Positions 33,417 through 42,016 of a DNA stretch of 64,000 bases are shown here, piece by piece. Both the position numbers and the translations under genes were made by a program. The stretch's first letter is position 1, and each line of letters opens with the position of its first letter. The notes under the pieces were generated by a model. The model was not told the DNA's origin, searched no databases, and was given only the letters and a program-made list of their open reading frames with translations. Source of the stretch: Sporomusa ovata DSM 2662 (GTDB lineage Bacteria > Bacillota > Negativicutes > Sporomusales > Sporomusaceae); contig NZ_ASXP01000002.1 in NCBI RefSeq assembly GCF_000445445.1, positions 62,001 through 126,000 of the forward strand. Direction: 5' to 3'.

Positions 33417-34424
33417 CTACCCGAGGTCTTTGGCCACCTGTTTTATCCGCTCCCGAATGGGTAGATTGTAAGGACAACGCGCCTCGCATTCCCCGCATTC
33501 GATGCACGCTGAGGCTTTGACCTTTGCCCCCTGGTACCGCGCTGGAATAGCCGTCTTTAATCCATATCTTGTATATTGTAAGTGAAAAATAAACATCTGT
33601 GGAATATCAATTCCGGCAGCACAGGGCATACAGTAGCCACAGCGGCGGCAGAAATTAGGGCCGAGTTCCTCAGCTAAGGCAGTCAGTTTAGCCGTTTCCT
33701 CAGGATTAAGTTGTCTAAAGTTTTGAGCCGCAGCCAAATTCTCGGTAACATGCTCTGCCCGGTCCATCCCCGGAATAGCAACTACACCTTCCTGTTGCAA
33801 TACAAAGCGTAATGCTAAGTCTACATGGTCAATAAGGCCGCCCCCCAGTGGTTTCATCACAATCATACCGACATCAAGCGACCTCGCCAAAGGAAACAAG
33901 TCGTTCATAGCCCGCTGTTCCACACAATTAAAGGGTACCTGCACAGTACTGAATTCGCCGGTTTTAACCGCCCTTATAAGCATATCCACATTATGGCCGG
34001 TTATGCCAATATGACGAATTTTCCCCGCAGCTTTAGCTTCTTTCAAGGCGGCAAGCGCCCCGTCCGGCGCCATAACAGCTTCCCATTCCTCTTCCGTCTT
34101 AACATTATGCAGTTGATAGATATCAATATACTCGGTTTTCATTGTAGCCAGACTAGCAGCAATTTCCTCAGTCATAGCCGCCTTGGTTCTGGCCATACTT
34201 TTCGTAGCCAGAAAATATTCATTGCGGCGGCCGGCTATGTACTTGCCAATTTTTGCTTCACTGTCCGTATAGGCTCTGGCAGTGTCAAAAAAGTTTATCC
34301 CGGCATCCAAAGCAGCAATCAGCACTTCACCGGCTTCGTCCATTGTACAGCGTTGCATCGGCAGTGCACCAAAGCTAATTGGTGTGACCAAAAAGCCGGT
34401 TCGGCCTAAACGTCTTTTTTCCAT
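33417..34424 (-). CDS. Aldo/keto reductase with C-terminal 4Fe-4S domain
   Basis: 335-residue protein: an AKR TIM barrel (MEKRRLGRTGFLVTPISFGA; catalytic Asp/Tyr in FFDTARAYTDSE; Lys in LATKSMARTK; YIDIYQLHNV) and from residue about 270 a ferredoxin-like tail with CRRCGYCMPCAAGIDIP and CIECGECEARCPYNLPI. Such Fe-S AKRs are common in anaerobes; the substrate is unknown. It heads a short minus-strand unit with the TrxR-like flavoprotein, which may exchange electrons with the Fe-S clusters. AGGAGG ribosome site; 14 bases after the TPR gene. Confidence 0.9.
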   Translation of the reverse strand: MEKRRLGRTGFLVTPISFGALPMQRCTMDEAGEVLIAALDAGINFFDTARAYTDSEAKIGKYIAGRRNEYFLATKSMARTKAAMTEEIAASLATMKTEYIDIYQLHNVKTEEEWEAVMAPDGALAALKEAKAAGKIRHIGITGHNVDMLIRAVKTGEFSTVQVPFNCVEQRAMNDLFPLARSLDVGMIVMKPLGGGLIDHVDLALRFVLQQEGVVAIPGMDRAEHVTENLAAAQNFRQLNPEETAKLTALAEELGPNFCRRCGYCMPCAAGIDIPQMFIFHLQYTRYGLKTAIPARYQGAKVKASACIECGECEARCPYNLPIRERIKQVAKDLG

Positions 34425-34438
34425 CGAAGTAATCCCTC

Positions 34439-35515
34439 CTATTGCAACTGCGTTCCATCAGCTTCTTGCTCTAAAGCCTGCAGCCGTTCCTTAGCATGAG
34501 CTGCTTCCGGTGACTCTGGCCTGGCTCGCAGGATAAGTTCTTTATAAGCAATAATAGCTTCAGCATTACGCTGTTGCAGTTCACAGCATAATGCCTTATT
34601 ATGGTGAGCCAGCACATTGTCCGGATTAAGCTCTACCGCACGGGTAAAATCAGCAATGGCCGCAGCGAAATTCTTTTGGGCAGCATAGGCAATGCCCCGG
34701 AAAAAGTATGGTCTGTCATCACTAGGATCGCCCTCAATAACGCGGGTAAAATCAGCAACGGCCTCGCTGGTTCTTTCCTGGCCCATATAGATAGATGCTC
34801 TAATGGCAATAGCTTGCATATTTTCCGGTTCCAACTCAATTACTTTATTATAATCTGCCAATGCTTCCTTAATGAGACCGATCTCATTGTAAGCCTGTCC
34901 CCGCTTAATCAATACAGTGGTTTCTTCCGGGAAGCGCTCGATTACCTTATTATAGTCGGCAATCGCGGTTGAATACAAATTGCGGGCAGCAAAGGCGTCA
35001 CCCCGATTTACGTAAGATGCCATATCTGCCGGCTCTAACTCAAGAGCTTTGGATAAATCATCAATAGCATGCTCAAACATACTGTTATTAAGATACAGCA
35101 CACCACGGTTGGCGTAATTCATCCAATCTTTGGGATCATAAAACATCGCCTGCGAATAATCCATCACGGCATTTTTGATATCCTCAAGCATGGCATAGGC
35201 ACTGCCACGATACGAATAATAAACTGCTTTGCGGGAATTAAGTTCAATTGCCTTGCTGTAATCGGCAATCGCCTGCTCAAAATTACCAGCGACAGCTGCC
35301 ACTACGCCGCGCCAAAAATAGCCTTCACTATTATCAGGCTCTGCAGCCAGCAGCTTGCTGCACGCTGCCAGCATGTCCGCCGTTTTACCGGCATCATAAA
35401 GGGCCTGCATGTCTTTACTGAATTGACTTACCTCGACAACCGGGCCACAACCGGAGCAACCGCAGTCACAGGATGAGCCGCAACCAGCTTCATTACAACC
35501 ATTATCTTGATTCAT
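34439..35515 (-). CDS. Tetratricopeptide-repeat protein with Cys-rich head
   Basis: 358-residue soluble protein. Residues 1-30 hold a dense Cys/Gly cluster (GCNEAGCGSSCDCGCSGCG), followed by about nine TPR units, each ending with a motif such as AIADYSKAIELN, AVMDYSQAMFYDP, AIDDLSKALELEP and AIADFTRAVELNPDN. TPRs mediate protein-protein contacts; the Cys head could bind metal. The ATG at 35515 is chosen (AAGGAG 9 bases ahead) over a TTG 9 bases upstream. It sits upstream of the Fe-S aldo/keto reductase with a 14-base gap, so the three genes (TPR, AKR, flavoprotein) look like an operon. Confidence 0.85.
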   Translation of the reverse strand: MNQDNGCNEAGCGSSCDCGCSGCGPVVEVSQFSKDMQALYDAGKTADMLAACSKLLAAEPDNSEGYFWRGVVAAVAGNFEQAIADYSKAIELNSRKAVYYSYRGSAYAMLEDIKNAVMDYSQAMFYDPKDWMNYANRGVLYLNNSMFEHAIDDLSKALELEPADMASYVNRGDAFAARNLYSTAIADYNKVIERFPEETTVLIKRGQAYNEIGLIKEALADYNKVIELEPENMQAIAIRASIYMGQERTSEAVADFTRVIEGDPSDDRPYFFRGIAYAAQKNFAAAIADFTRAVELNPDNVLAHHNKALCCELQQRNAEAIIAYKELILRARPESPEAAHAKERLQALEQEADGTQLQ

Positions 35516-35656
35516 ATTATACAACTCCTTTACTGAGTTTATCTGTAATTGTTATTAACTACTATAGTATGTTCGCGTCTTTTACTATAATCCCTGCTAT
35601 TATTGCCAAAATTATCCCCAAAAACAACATATCTGCAGCATGTTAGAAAATAAGCA

Positions 35657-35702
35657 GCTAAAAGGCGAAACTGCTCACCAACAGTGGCAATTTCGCCTTA
35701 GT
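35657..35702 (-). terminator. Terminator downstream of serC
   Basis: Stem AAGGCGAAA-TGCC / GGCA(GC)-TTTCGCCTT with a T-rich tail on the minus strand, about 125 bases after serC and upstream of the TPR gene. The 300-base gap otherwise shows nothing recognisable. Confidence 0.6.
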
Positions 35703-35826
35703 AACTACTATAGCCTTTTTTGCTCATTACCGCTATACAAAAAACCCATATCGTTCGTCGAATTCATGAGCACTAGTCGCCATTTTCCATCCTGTATTCA
35801 ACTGCATTAATGCAATATTGGGCAAG

Positions 35827-36924
35827 TTAAGAATTTTCCTTTTGGAAAGCAAGCATATAGTCGCGCAGCGCTTGGCAGGACTCGTAGGGTACGGCATTAT
35901 AAATAGAAGCGCGGCAGCCGCCAACTAAACGGTGACCATTTAGACCTACAAAGCCAGCCTGTTTAGCTTGCTCCAAAAACTTTTTCTCCAGGTTCTCGTC
36001 AGCCAGACGAAAAGTGACATTCATTAATGAACGGGCACTTTGCTGAGCATGCCCCTTATAGAAGCCATTGCTGGCATCAATAATATCATAGATTAAGGCT
36101 GCCTTTTCCTGGTTGCGCTTGTAAATACCAGGCAAACCACCTTCCCCTTTCATCCATTCCAGCACTAATTTCATCATATAAATACCAAAGGTAGGCGGCG
36201 TGTTATATAAAGAGTTATGCTTGGCAAAGGTAGCATATTGGAGCATTGTTGGGCCCTTTTTCCTAGCCTGCTCTAAAAAATCACGGCGAATAATAACAAC
36301 CGTTACCCCTGAAGGCCCGATGTTTTTCTGCGCCCCGGCATAAATAAGCGCAAATTTGCTCACATCAATAGGACAAGACAAAATATCGCTGGACATATCG
36401 GCAATTAATGACACTCCATCTGTATTGGGAAATGCATGCCACTGGGTACCATAAATCGTATTGTTGGAGGTAATATGCAGATATGCCGTATCCGCATCAT
36501 AATTAATTTCTTTAAGAGCCGGTATCTGGCAATAGTTTCCTTCCTTAGCGGTGGCGGCTACAAATACCTCGCCGAGTTTTTCGGCCTCAGCATAGGCTTT
36601 CTCTGACCAGACACCGGTCATCACATAACCTGCTTTTTTGTCAGCAGGTAAAAAGTTCATCGGCACCATAGAAAATTGAAGACTGGCGCCACCCTGCAGG
36701 AATAAGACCTCATAACCTTCCGGTATTGACAGCAATTCTTTTAAAAGTTCAATGGCCCGGTTATGAACAATTTCATACGCGTTGCCACGATGACTGTGTT
36801 CCATGATCGACATGCCGGTGTCATTAAAGTCAAGCAGTTCTGCCTGGGCCTTTTCAAGAACTGCCAGCGGCAATGCTGCCGGTCCGGCATTAAAATTATG
36901 GGCTCGTTTAACACTGTTATTCAC
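35827..36924 (-). CDS. serC: Phosphoserine aminotransferase
   Basis: 365-residue class V PLP aminotransferase: NFNAGPAALPLAVLEKAQ start, MSIMEHSHRG, FLQGGASLQFSMVPMN, the PLP lysine in YAGAQKNIGPSG (Lys-200), and GCRASIYNAVPYE at the end (phosphate/Arg region). It converts 3-phosphohydroxypyruvate and glutamate to phosphoserine in serine synthesis. GTG start with GAGGTG ahead. A double T-box leader controls it, so it responds to amino-acid shortage. serA and serB are not adjacent. Confidence 0.95.
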   Translation of the reverse strand: MNNSVKRAHNFNAGPAALPLAVLEKAQAELLDFNDTGMSIMEHSHRGNAYEIVHNRAIELLKELLSIPEGYEVLFLQGGASLQFSMVPMNFLPADKKAGYVMTGVWSEKAYAEAEKLGEVFVAATAKEGNYCQIPALKEINYDADTAYLHITSNNTIYGTQWHAFPNTDGVSLIADMSSDILSCPIDVSKFALIYAGAQKNIGPSGVTVVIIRRDFLEQARKKGPTMLQYATFAKHNSLYNTPPTFGIYMMKLVLEWMKGEGGLPGIYKRNQEKAALIYDIIDASNGFYKGHAQQSARSLMNVTFRLADENLEKKFLEQAKQAGFVGLNGHRLVGGCRASIYNAVPYESCQALRDYMLAFQKENS

Positions 36925-36954
36925 AAAATCACCTCATAATAGTAATAGTAAAGT

Positions 36955-37270
36955 AAAAATCCCGCCCCAATAGTATAAGGTATTGGGGCGGGATAAAATC
37001 CCACGGTACCACCCAGTTTCAAGCCATCCACAACGGAAGAGACAACGTTAACTATATATAAAAAAACCCCCATCCCTCTACAGGGACGAGAGCATTCTCC
37101 CGCGTTGCCACCCATGTTGCTTTTCAGCCAACTTTTGCCGCTATACCGGGCGGACCCGTCAGATTCATCATCAGCCACTCCCAGGCGGAATTCATTGCTA
37201 CTCACACTGGCTCGCACCAACCACCAGCTCTCTGAAGCTCACAGCAATCAACTTCCTGTTCATCGTGCAG
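36955..37270 (-). ncRNA. T-box leader of serC with two antiterminator/terminator modules
   Basis: Minus strand: one stem I region (AGAGAGCTGGTGG...GCGAGCCAG, near 37200-37240), then a T-box TGGGTGGCAACGCGGG (37098-37113) with terminator CTCTCGTCCCT / AGGGATGGGGG and seven T. Next comes a second T-box CTGGGTGGTACCGTGGG (37001-37017) with terminator ATCCCGCCCCAATA / TATTGGGGCGGGAT and TTTTTAC. No second stem I is visible between the modules. Specificity is presumably serine, judged from serC and serS. Confidence 0.85.
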
Positions 37271-37439
37271 AAGCTATTTAACTTGTTTTCGATTATACAA
37301 TATGCGCTGCCAGCAGTCAAGTGTATTTTGTACAAAAACCAACAAAACCATTCCTGGCTTTTAGGGCTAAATACCGGACACAAGTGTTACGCTTATTCCT
37401 ATTCTCTCTGACAATCTCGTTCTCGTCATGGCTGCGGCT

Positions 37440-38282
37440 TTAGCCGCTCACCCTGCGGCCGGTTAATTCAATAAAAACATCTTCCAGGTTAGTATATCGC
37501 AGCGTAGCATTAACTGCCAAGATGCCGGAAAACGCGGCGGCCTCCGCTCGACTGGCAAAAAACCGGTATTGCATGCCTTCACTTTCGCTCCATTCAACAA
37601 CATAACTGCCTAGCCGCTCACATAATGCCCCTGGAGTATTAAGCGCAATCAGCTTCCCTTTTTCCATAATGGCTACCCGCTTACAAAGATTTTCGGCTTC
37701 TTCAATATAGTGGGTAGTTAATAACACCGTCAAACCATCCGCATTTAACCGGCGAATCAAATCCCACAGCCGCCGCCTAACCTGCGGGTCCAGTCCAACG
37801 GTAGGCTCATCTAAAAAAAGCACCTTGGGCTGATGCAATAGTGCCCGCGCAATCATCAGCCGTCGCTTCATGCCGCCGGAAAAAGTATTCACCATGTCAT
37901 TGCCCCGCTCTTTCAGTTCAACATAATCCAGCAGCTCTTCGACCCGTTGCTCCCGCCCGGCTCGCGGCATGTGATGCAAGCGACCATGTAAGTTGAGATT
38001 TTCCCGGGCTGTTAAATCTATGTCAAGATTAAAATGCTGCGGCACAACGCCAATAACCGCTTTAACGGCCAACTCCTCCTGTGGCAGACGATACCCATGA
38101 ATGGTAACAGTGCCTGCCGTCGCACGAGTAAGCATCGTCAATATTCGTATCGTAGTAGTCTTCCCCGCCCCATTGGGGCCCAGCAAGCCAAATGTTTCCC
38201 CTTGCGCAATCGTCAGATTTAAATTATTTACAGCTGTCCGTTCCCCGTATTTTTTCACTAAACCTTCTATGCAAATCATAAT
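37440..38282 (-). CDS. ABC transporter ATP-binding protein (DrrA/NodI type), orphan
   Basis: 280-residue ABC-2-type ATPase: Walker A GPNGAGKTT, Q-loop VVPQHFNLD, signature FSGGMKRRLMIARAL, Walker B KVLFLDEPTVGLDP, H-loop THYIEEAE, then a C-terminal regulatory domain (residues about 220-280). Such ATPases pair with an ABC-2 permease that exports drugs, polysaccharides or lipids. No permease gene lies on either side: downstream is the serC T-box, upstream the SLH porin. The ATG at 38282 is preferred (GGTGAGG ahead); an upstream in-frame start adds 15 doubtful residues. It may serve a permease elsewhere. Confidence 0.88.
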   Translation of the reverse strand: MMICIEGLVKKYGERTAVNNLNLTIAQGETFGLLGPNGAGKTTTIRILTMLTRATAGTVTIHGYRLPQEELAVKAVIGVVPQHFNLDIDLTARENLNLHGRLHHMPRAGREQRVEELLDYVELKERGNDMVNTFSGGMKRRLMIARALLHQPKVLFLDEPTVGLDPQVRRRLWDLIRRLNADGLTVLLTTHYIEEAENLCKRVAIMEKGKLIALNTPGALCERLGSYVVEWSESEGMQYRFFASRAEAAAFSGILAVNATLRYTNLEDVFIELTGRRVSG

Positions 38283-38393
38283 AACCTCACCACTATGTAA
38301 TGTACCCTTTACGATTAAGTATAGCATAGATCAAAGTTTCAGTCTCCAATAACCGGAGTCATAACAACATATATTCAGATGTTTTACAGTAAG

Positions 38394-38438
38394 AAAATAC
38401 ACTAATTCGTCTACAAATATGACTCACTAGTGTATTTT
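38394..38438. terminator. Terminator between SLH porin and ABC ATPase
   Basis: AAAATACACTA / TAGTGTATTTT hairpin with A/T tracts on both sides, 95 bases beyond the porin stop on the minus strand. Confidence 0.65.
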
Positions 38439-38532
38439 TGCTTTTGTTACTTATTCTACCTGTAAGTAAGCATTGCCATAATTTTTTCCGGTGTACCCGG
38501 CAAATATTGTGAGAGTTGCATTCAGAGTAAAG

Positions 38533-39783
38533 CTAGAAGGAGTAGGATAAGCTAGTAATAAGATTGCGTCTACCATTTGGGCTATTGCCATTTTTATCTT
38601 TCATATCATTGTATTGTACAGCTAGAATGCCATTTTTAAATACCGTGTACTCAACACCATATTCAAATCCTTTGGTGTCGTTAAAAGCGGCGAGGCCGCC
38701 GGCTACATCGCTGGATTCCGGAGTACTCCACCATTCGGGGTCAAAGTTTTTATCGGCCTCTCTGTAGGCTACCCAAACACCATAGGAATGTAATTTAGAA
38801 CCGTCAGCACCCCGGTATTTCAGATTGCCATACCAAGCTTCGGCATCAGAGCCATTATTTGCTTGTTTCGCAGCTTCCGCTCCATTTTTACCATACTCAG
38901 ATCTTAAAACAAAATCGTTAAACGCATAACTGAAACCAATGGTTTTTGTCTTATACTCATTATAATCCCGGCTATCGGTAAAATAAGCTAAGCTCATATC
39001 CAACTTGGGACTAAACGCATAGTTCATATCAGCATAGGAATAGTTTGGTGAATCCCAACCTGATGTACTATGATACTTGGCAGTACCGGCACTTATTTTT
39101 ACCTTATTTCCGAAACTAACCTTCGCACCATCCCAGTCATGCCAGGTATCACAAGCAAGACCTTTGCCAACAGACATAACCATACGACCTGCCGTAAAAT
39201 TCACACCTTCGAAAAGTTTGCCTGATAAATAGGCTTGATCTATATACACATCGCCGCTGTCACTAATTTTCTTTGACTCACTGTGGAGCCGGGTATTAAA
39301 AATTAAATCATCGGAGATCTGTGTAGCCATATTTACACGTACGCGAGTCTTCAGTGTAGTAGAATCTATACCACTATTAGGATCAACCTTTGTCCACTCA
39401 TAACGCTCGCGGTACTCCCCGGAAAACTTAATATTGCCCTGCTTTTGTTCCACCTTAGTCAGGCGAACATTTAGACCTTCCAGTTCGGCTTGATATTCAG
39501 TTGCCAATTTTTCAATGAGAGCTTTATCAGCCGCATTGGCTTTGTCAGCGTGAGCTATCGCGCCAGCAACAACAGCAGCCATTTCATAACGGCTAACTGC
39601 GCGTTCACCTTGATAACTGCCATCACCGCCACCGGTAATGATGCCATCATTAGCCAACTGCTGAACAGCATCATATGACCAATGTTTCACCGGAACATCC
39701 GCAAAAGGATTGGCAGCAAAAGCCGTCCCCGCAATACTTAGTCCAAACACTAGGGCTAATGCAGCTGCTCTATTTTGTTTCAT
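38533..39783 (-). CDS. SLH-domain outer-membrane porin
   Basis: 416-residue secreted protein: signal peptide (AAALALVFGLSIAGTAFA), one S-layer-homology domain (NPFADVPVKHWSYDAVQQLA, GDGSYQGERAVSRYEMA), a coiled-coil linker (ALIEKLATEYQAELEGLNVR), then a long beta-rich part of alternating aromatic strands (about residues 115-416) ending in LITSLSYSF with terminal Phe, typical of outer-membrane barrels. In Negativicutes such Mep45/Omp-alpha-like proteins tether the outer membrane to polyamine-modified peptidoglycan through the SLH domain while the barrel forms a pore. It is good evidence for a diderm host. Strong AAGGAGG site; monocistronic. Confidence 0.9.
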   Translation of the reverse strand: MKQNRAAALALVFGLSIAGTAFAANPFADVPVKHWSYDAVQQLANDGIITGGGDGSYQGERAVSRYEMAAVVAGAIAHADKANAADKALIEKLATEYQAELEGLNVRLTKVEQKQGNIKFSGEYRERYEWTKVDPNSGIDSTTLKTRVRVNMATQISDDLIFNTRLHSESKKISDSGDVYIDQAYLSGKLFEGVNFTAGRMVMSVGKGLACDTWHDWDGAKVSFGNKVKISAGTAKYHSTSGWDSPNYSYADMNYAFSPKLDMSLAYFTDSRDYNEYKTKTIGFSYAFNDFVLRSEYGKNGAEAAKQANNGSDAEAWYGNLKYRGADGSKLHSYGVWVAYREADKNFDPEWWSTPESSDVAGGLAAFNDTKGFEYGVEYTVFKNGILAVQYNDMKDKNGNSPNGRRNLITSLSYSF

Positions 39784-40023
39784 CTAGTTACCTCCTTAAA
39801 TTCTTCATAAATATTTGATAGTTACGTCAAATTATTTAGTTCTCTTTGGTCGCTTTGTTCTGTTGCCACAGGCTTTTTTAGTCATCCTCCTCATTTGCTC
39901 TTTAAACTGGAAATATGGTACTAGTCAGCTGTAAACTTCCCCTCTCTTTATGTACGTTCCGGATTTTTACAGACGACACAAATTGCAGTTCCCCTTTTGG
40001 GTTTATCCTGCATCTTACAAATC

Positions 40024-41358
40024 CTACTTTGTGTCCTCCACTAAACTAGCTTCGGCAAGCGACATTCCCTTAGTTTCCGGAGCCCAGGCAATGGACACCA
40101 GCAAACCAAGAAAAGTAATGAACGCACCCACTAGCATTGTTTTTTCTATACCAAGATAATTAATAGAATAGGGAACGCCAAAAGTACCAATTGCTGCACC
40201 AATACGGCTGATAGAAGTCCCCAGTCCTACTGCCGTTGCACGAATTTCAGTTGGAAAAAGCTCATTAGGGTACACCCAATCCAATATGCTGGGCCCGCCG
40301 GAAAAGAATGCATAAGCACCAAATCCTAAAAGCACCATCCAAAACGGAGCATCATGCACGACACCCAAAATCAGCATACCTGCTGTCATTATAACAAAAC
40401 TCCAAATAAGCAAAGGGCGCCTGCCTATTGAGTTCACCCAAAACAGAGCAGGAATACAACCCAGTAAAAACATCAAGCTGATTAGGGCATAGCCAATAAC
40501 CCAAAGATTACCCCCGCTTAGACCTAAAGCCCCCAGTATTTGCGGACCGAAGGTGTAGATAGCGAAACACGGAACTATCTGAAACATCCAATATAGGCCT
40601 ATAAAAACTGTACGCTTTAAATATTCTTTTTGTAATAATCTGCTGACTTTAGTAGGTACATTCTCACTATTTTCGTGTAAATCACTTACATCAAATTCAG
40701 GTCCATAAACACGCTTGATAATATCACGTGCCTTTTCAATTTGTCCTTTATTTACCAACCAACGCGGTGATTCTGGCGTTCCCCAGCGGCCAATAACAAG
40801 AATTATTGCAGGAATAGCCGAGCTGCCCAGCATCCATTTCCACCCAGAAGGGCCTAATTCAAGCATCCAGTAGCCGATAAGGCCTGCAAAAATTGCCCCT
40901 AGATACCAAGTACACATTAGTACACCCAGCATTATTCCTCGATGCTTTCGCGGAGAAAACTCGGTAAGCAAAGCAGTGGCAATAGGATAATCTGCACCTA
41001 CAGCAATTCCAATCATAAATCGTAATACACAAAGCTCTACTGCTGTGGTGACAAACATTTGCGCAATTGAAAAAACAATAATAGCAATTAAATCAATTTG
41101 ATACATTAATTGTCTTCCCATTCGGTCAGTCACATAGCCAAAAAGGGCACCGCCTACCAGCAATCCTAGTAATGCAGACGCACCAACCATCCCTAACCAG
41201 AAGGAATCCAGCTTGAGGAACGGTTCCAACTGAATCAAAGCAATACCAATAATAACCAAAATGTACCCATCCAAGAATGGACCGCCGCTTGTGTAAATTG
41301 TTAATTTTCGAAGAAAAGGTGAATAAGGATGATCTTCAATTGATAGTGATTGCTTCAT
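40024..41358 (-). CDS. MFS transporter (sugar/organic-acid porter type)
   Basis: 444-residue 12-helix major facilitator. Motif A after TM2 is GYVTDRMGRQLMYQ, the TM4-TM5 motif is FMIGIAVGADYPIATALLTE and FSPRKHRG, and the central loop has PESPRWLVNKGQIEKA. The C-terminal half has WVNSIGRRPLLIWS and ELFPTEIRATAVGLGTSISR, resembling the metabolite:H+ symporter / niacin- and aromatic-acid-type branch. Substrate unknown. It lies between the SLH porin and a chemoreceptor remnant, near the methyltransferase cluster on the same strand. The ATG at 41358 has AGAGGA about 9 bases ahead. Confidence 0.88.
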   Translation of the reverse strand: MKQSLSIEDHPYSPFLRKLTIYTSGGPFLDGYILVIIGIALIQLEPFLKLDSFWLGMVGASALLGLLVGGALFGYVTDRMGRQLMYQIDLIAIIVFSIAQMFVTTAVELCVLRFMIGIAVGADYPIATALLTEFSPRKHRGIMLGVLMCTWYLGAIFAGLIGYWMLELGPSGWKWMLGSSAIPAIILVIGRWGTPESPRWLVNKGQIEKARDIIKRVYGPEFDVSDLHENSENVPTKVSRLLQKEYLKRTVFIGLYWMFQIVPCFAIYTFGPQILGALGLSGGNLWVIGYALISLMFLLGCIPALFWVNSIGRRPLLIWSFVIMTAGMLILGVVHDAPFWMVLLGFGAYAFFSGGPSILDWVYPNELFPTEIRATAVGLGTSISRIGAAIGTFGVPYSINYLGIEKTMLVGAFITFLGLLVSIAWAPETKGMSLAEASLVEDTK

Positions 41359-41484
41359 ATCTTCAGTTCCTCTCACAATAGTTTTAAGTCCTATTTATCT
41401 GCCCCAACCAATTCTCATTTGCCTTGATTTGGACGCTACTAGCAACTTCTGAACGGCTGACGATATTTCTTCTGCCGTAACTTA

Positions 41485-41760
41485 TCGACCGCACAACTTG
41501 TTGGATTTTTCTGACTAATACAGCAATAGTACCCGCTGTCTTGCTTAAACCAACTGCTAAGGCACCATAATCGTCTCTTCAATTTAACAGACTTTCCGGT
41601 AATAACTGGTAGAGTCTCCAGATTTCAATTTCTTATAATGATCTGCTATTAAATGGATGGGATGTATAAATCAAACTACAACCAAATATCTCCAGCCCGT
41701 CGTTGGTGATCCATAAGAATTGACTAAATATTCTTCGCCATCAAGCTTTACCTAAACTAC
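41485..41760 (-). pseudogene. Methyl-accepting chemotaxis protein remnant
   Basis: Two minus-strand pieces in different frames: KLDGEEYLVNSYGSPTTGWR then YLVVV (41682-41755), like the end of a dCache sensor domain, and DYGALAVGLSKTAGTIAVLV then RKIQQVV (41490-41575), like the HAMP-to-signalling junction of a chemoreceptor. Everything else (membrane spans, methylation helices) is gone or scrambled. Identification by eye; moderate to low confidence. Confidence 0.4.
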
Positions 41761-41805
41761 TCTTCTTAGCAGTAAACTCCATATACGTTATAGCCATAGA
41801 GTGAG

Positions 41806-41851
41806 AAATACAAGGTAAGCCTGGGTTTTCTTCCAGCTTAGCCTTGTATTT
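41806..41851. terminator. Terminator-like hairpin
   Basis: AAATACAAGG / CCTTGTATTT outer stem with an imperfect inner stem (AAGCCTGG / CCAGCTTA) and T-runs on the plus strand. It lies in a 650-base gene-free gap; the gap otherwise holds only the chemoreceptor scraps. Confidence 0.45.
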
Positions 41852-42016
41852 TTCTCTCAAGTTGTTCGTAGCCAACGCGGTAATTTGTCGTCCCTATCGA
41901 CCAACAACAAAAATTATGAATTTATTCACTCAGCATCAGCAGGACTCATCATCATTACGCGACTCAGTCAATACTACTTCAGAACCTTTAGCTGAGCTGA
42001 AATTATGTGTATTCCT

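Noticed and set aside
33825..34409. Plus-strand frame of 194 codons
   Set aside because: Antisense to the aldo/keto reductase, whose motifs are complete. Composition (His/Ser/Phe-rich) is typical of a shadow frame.
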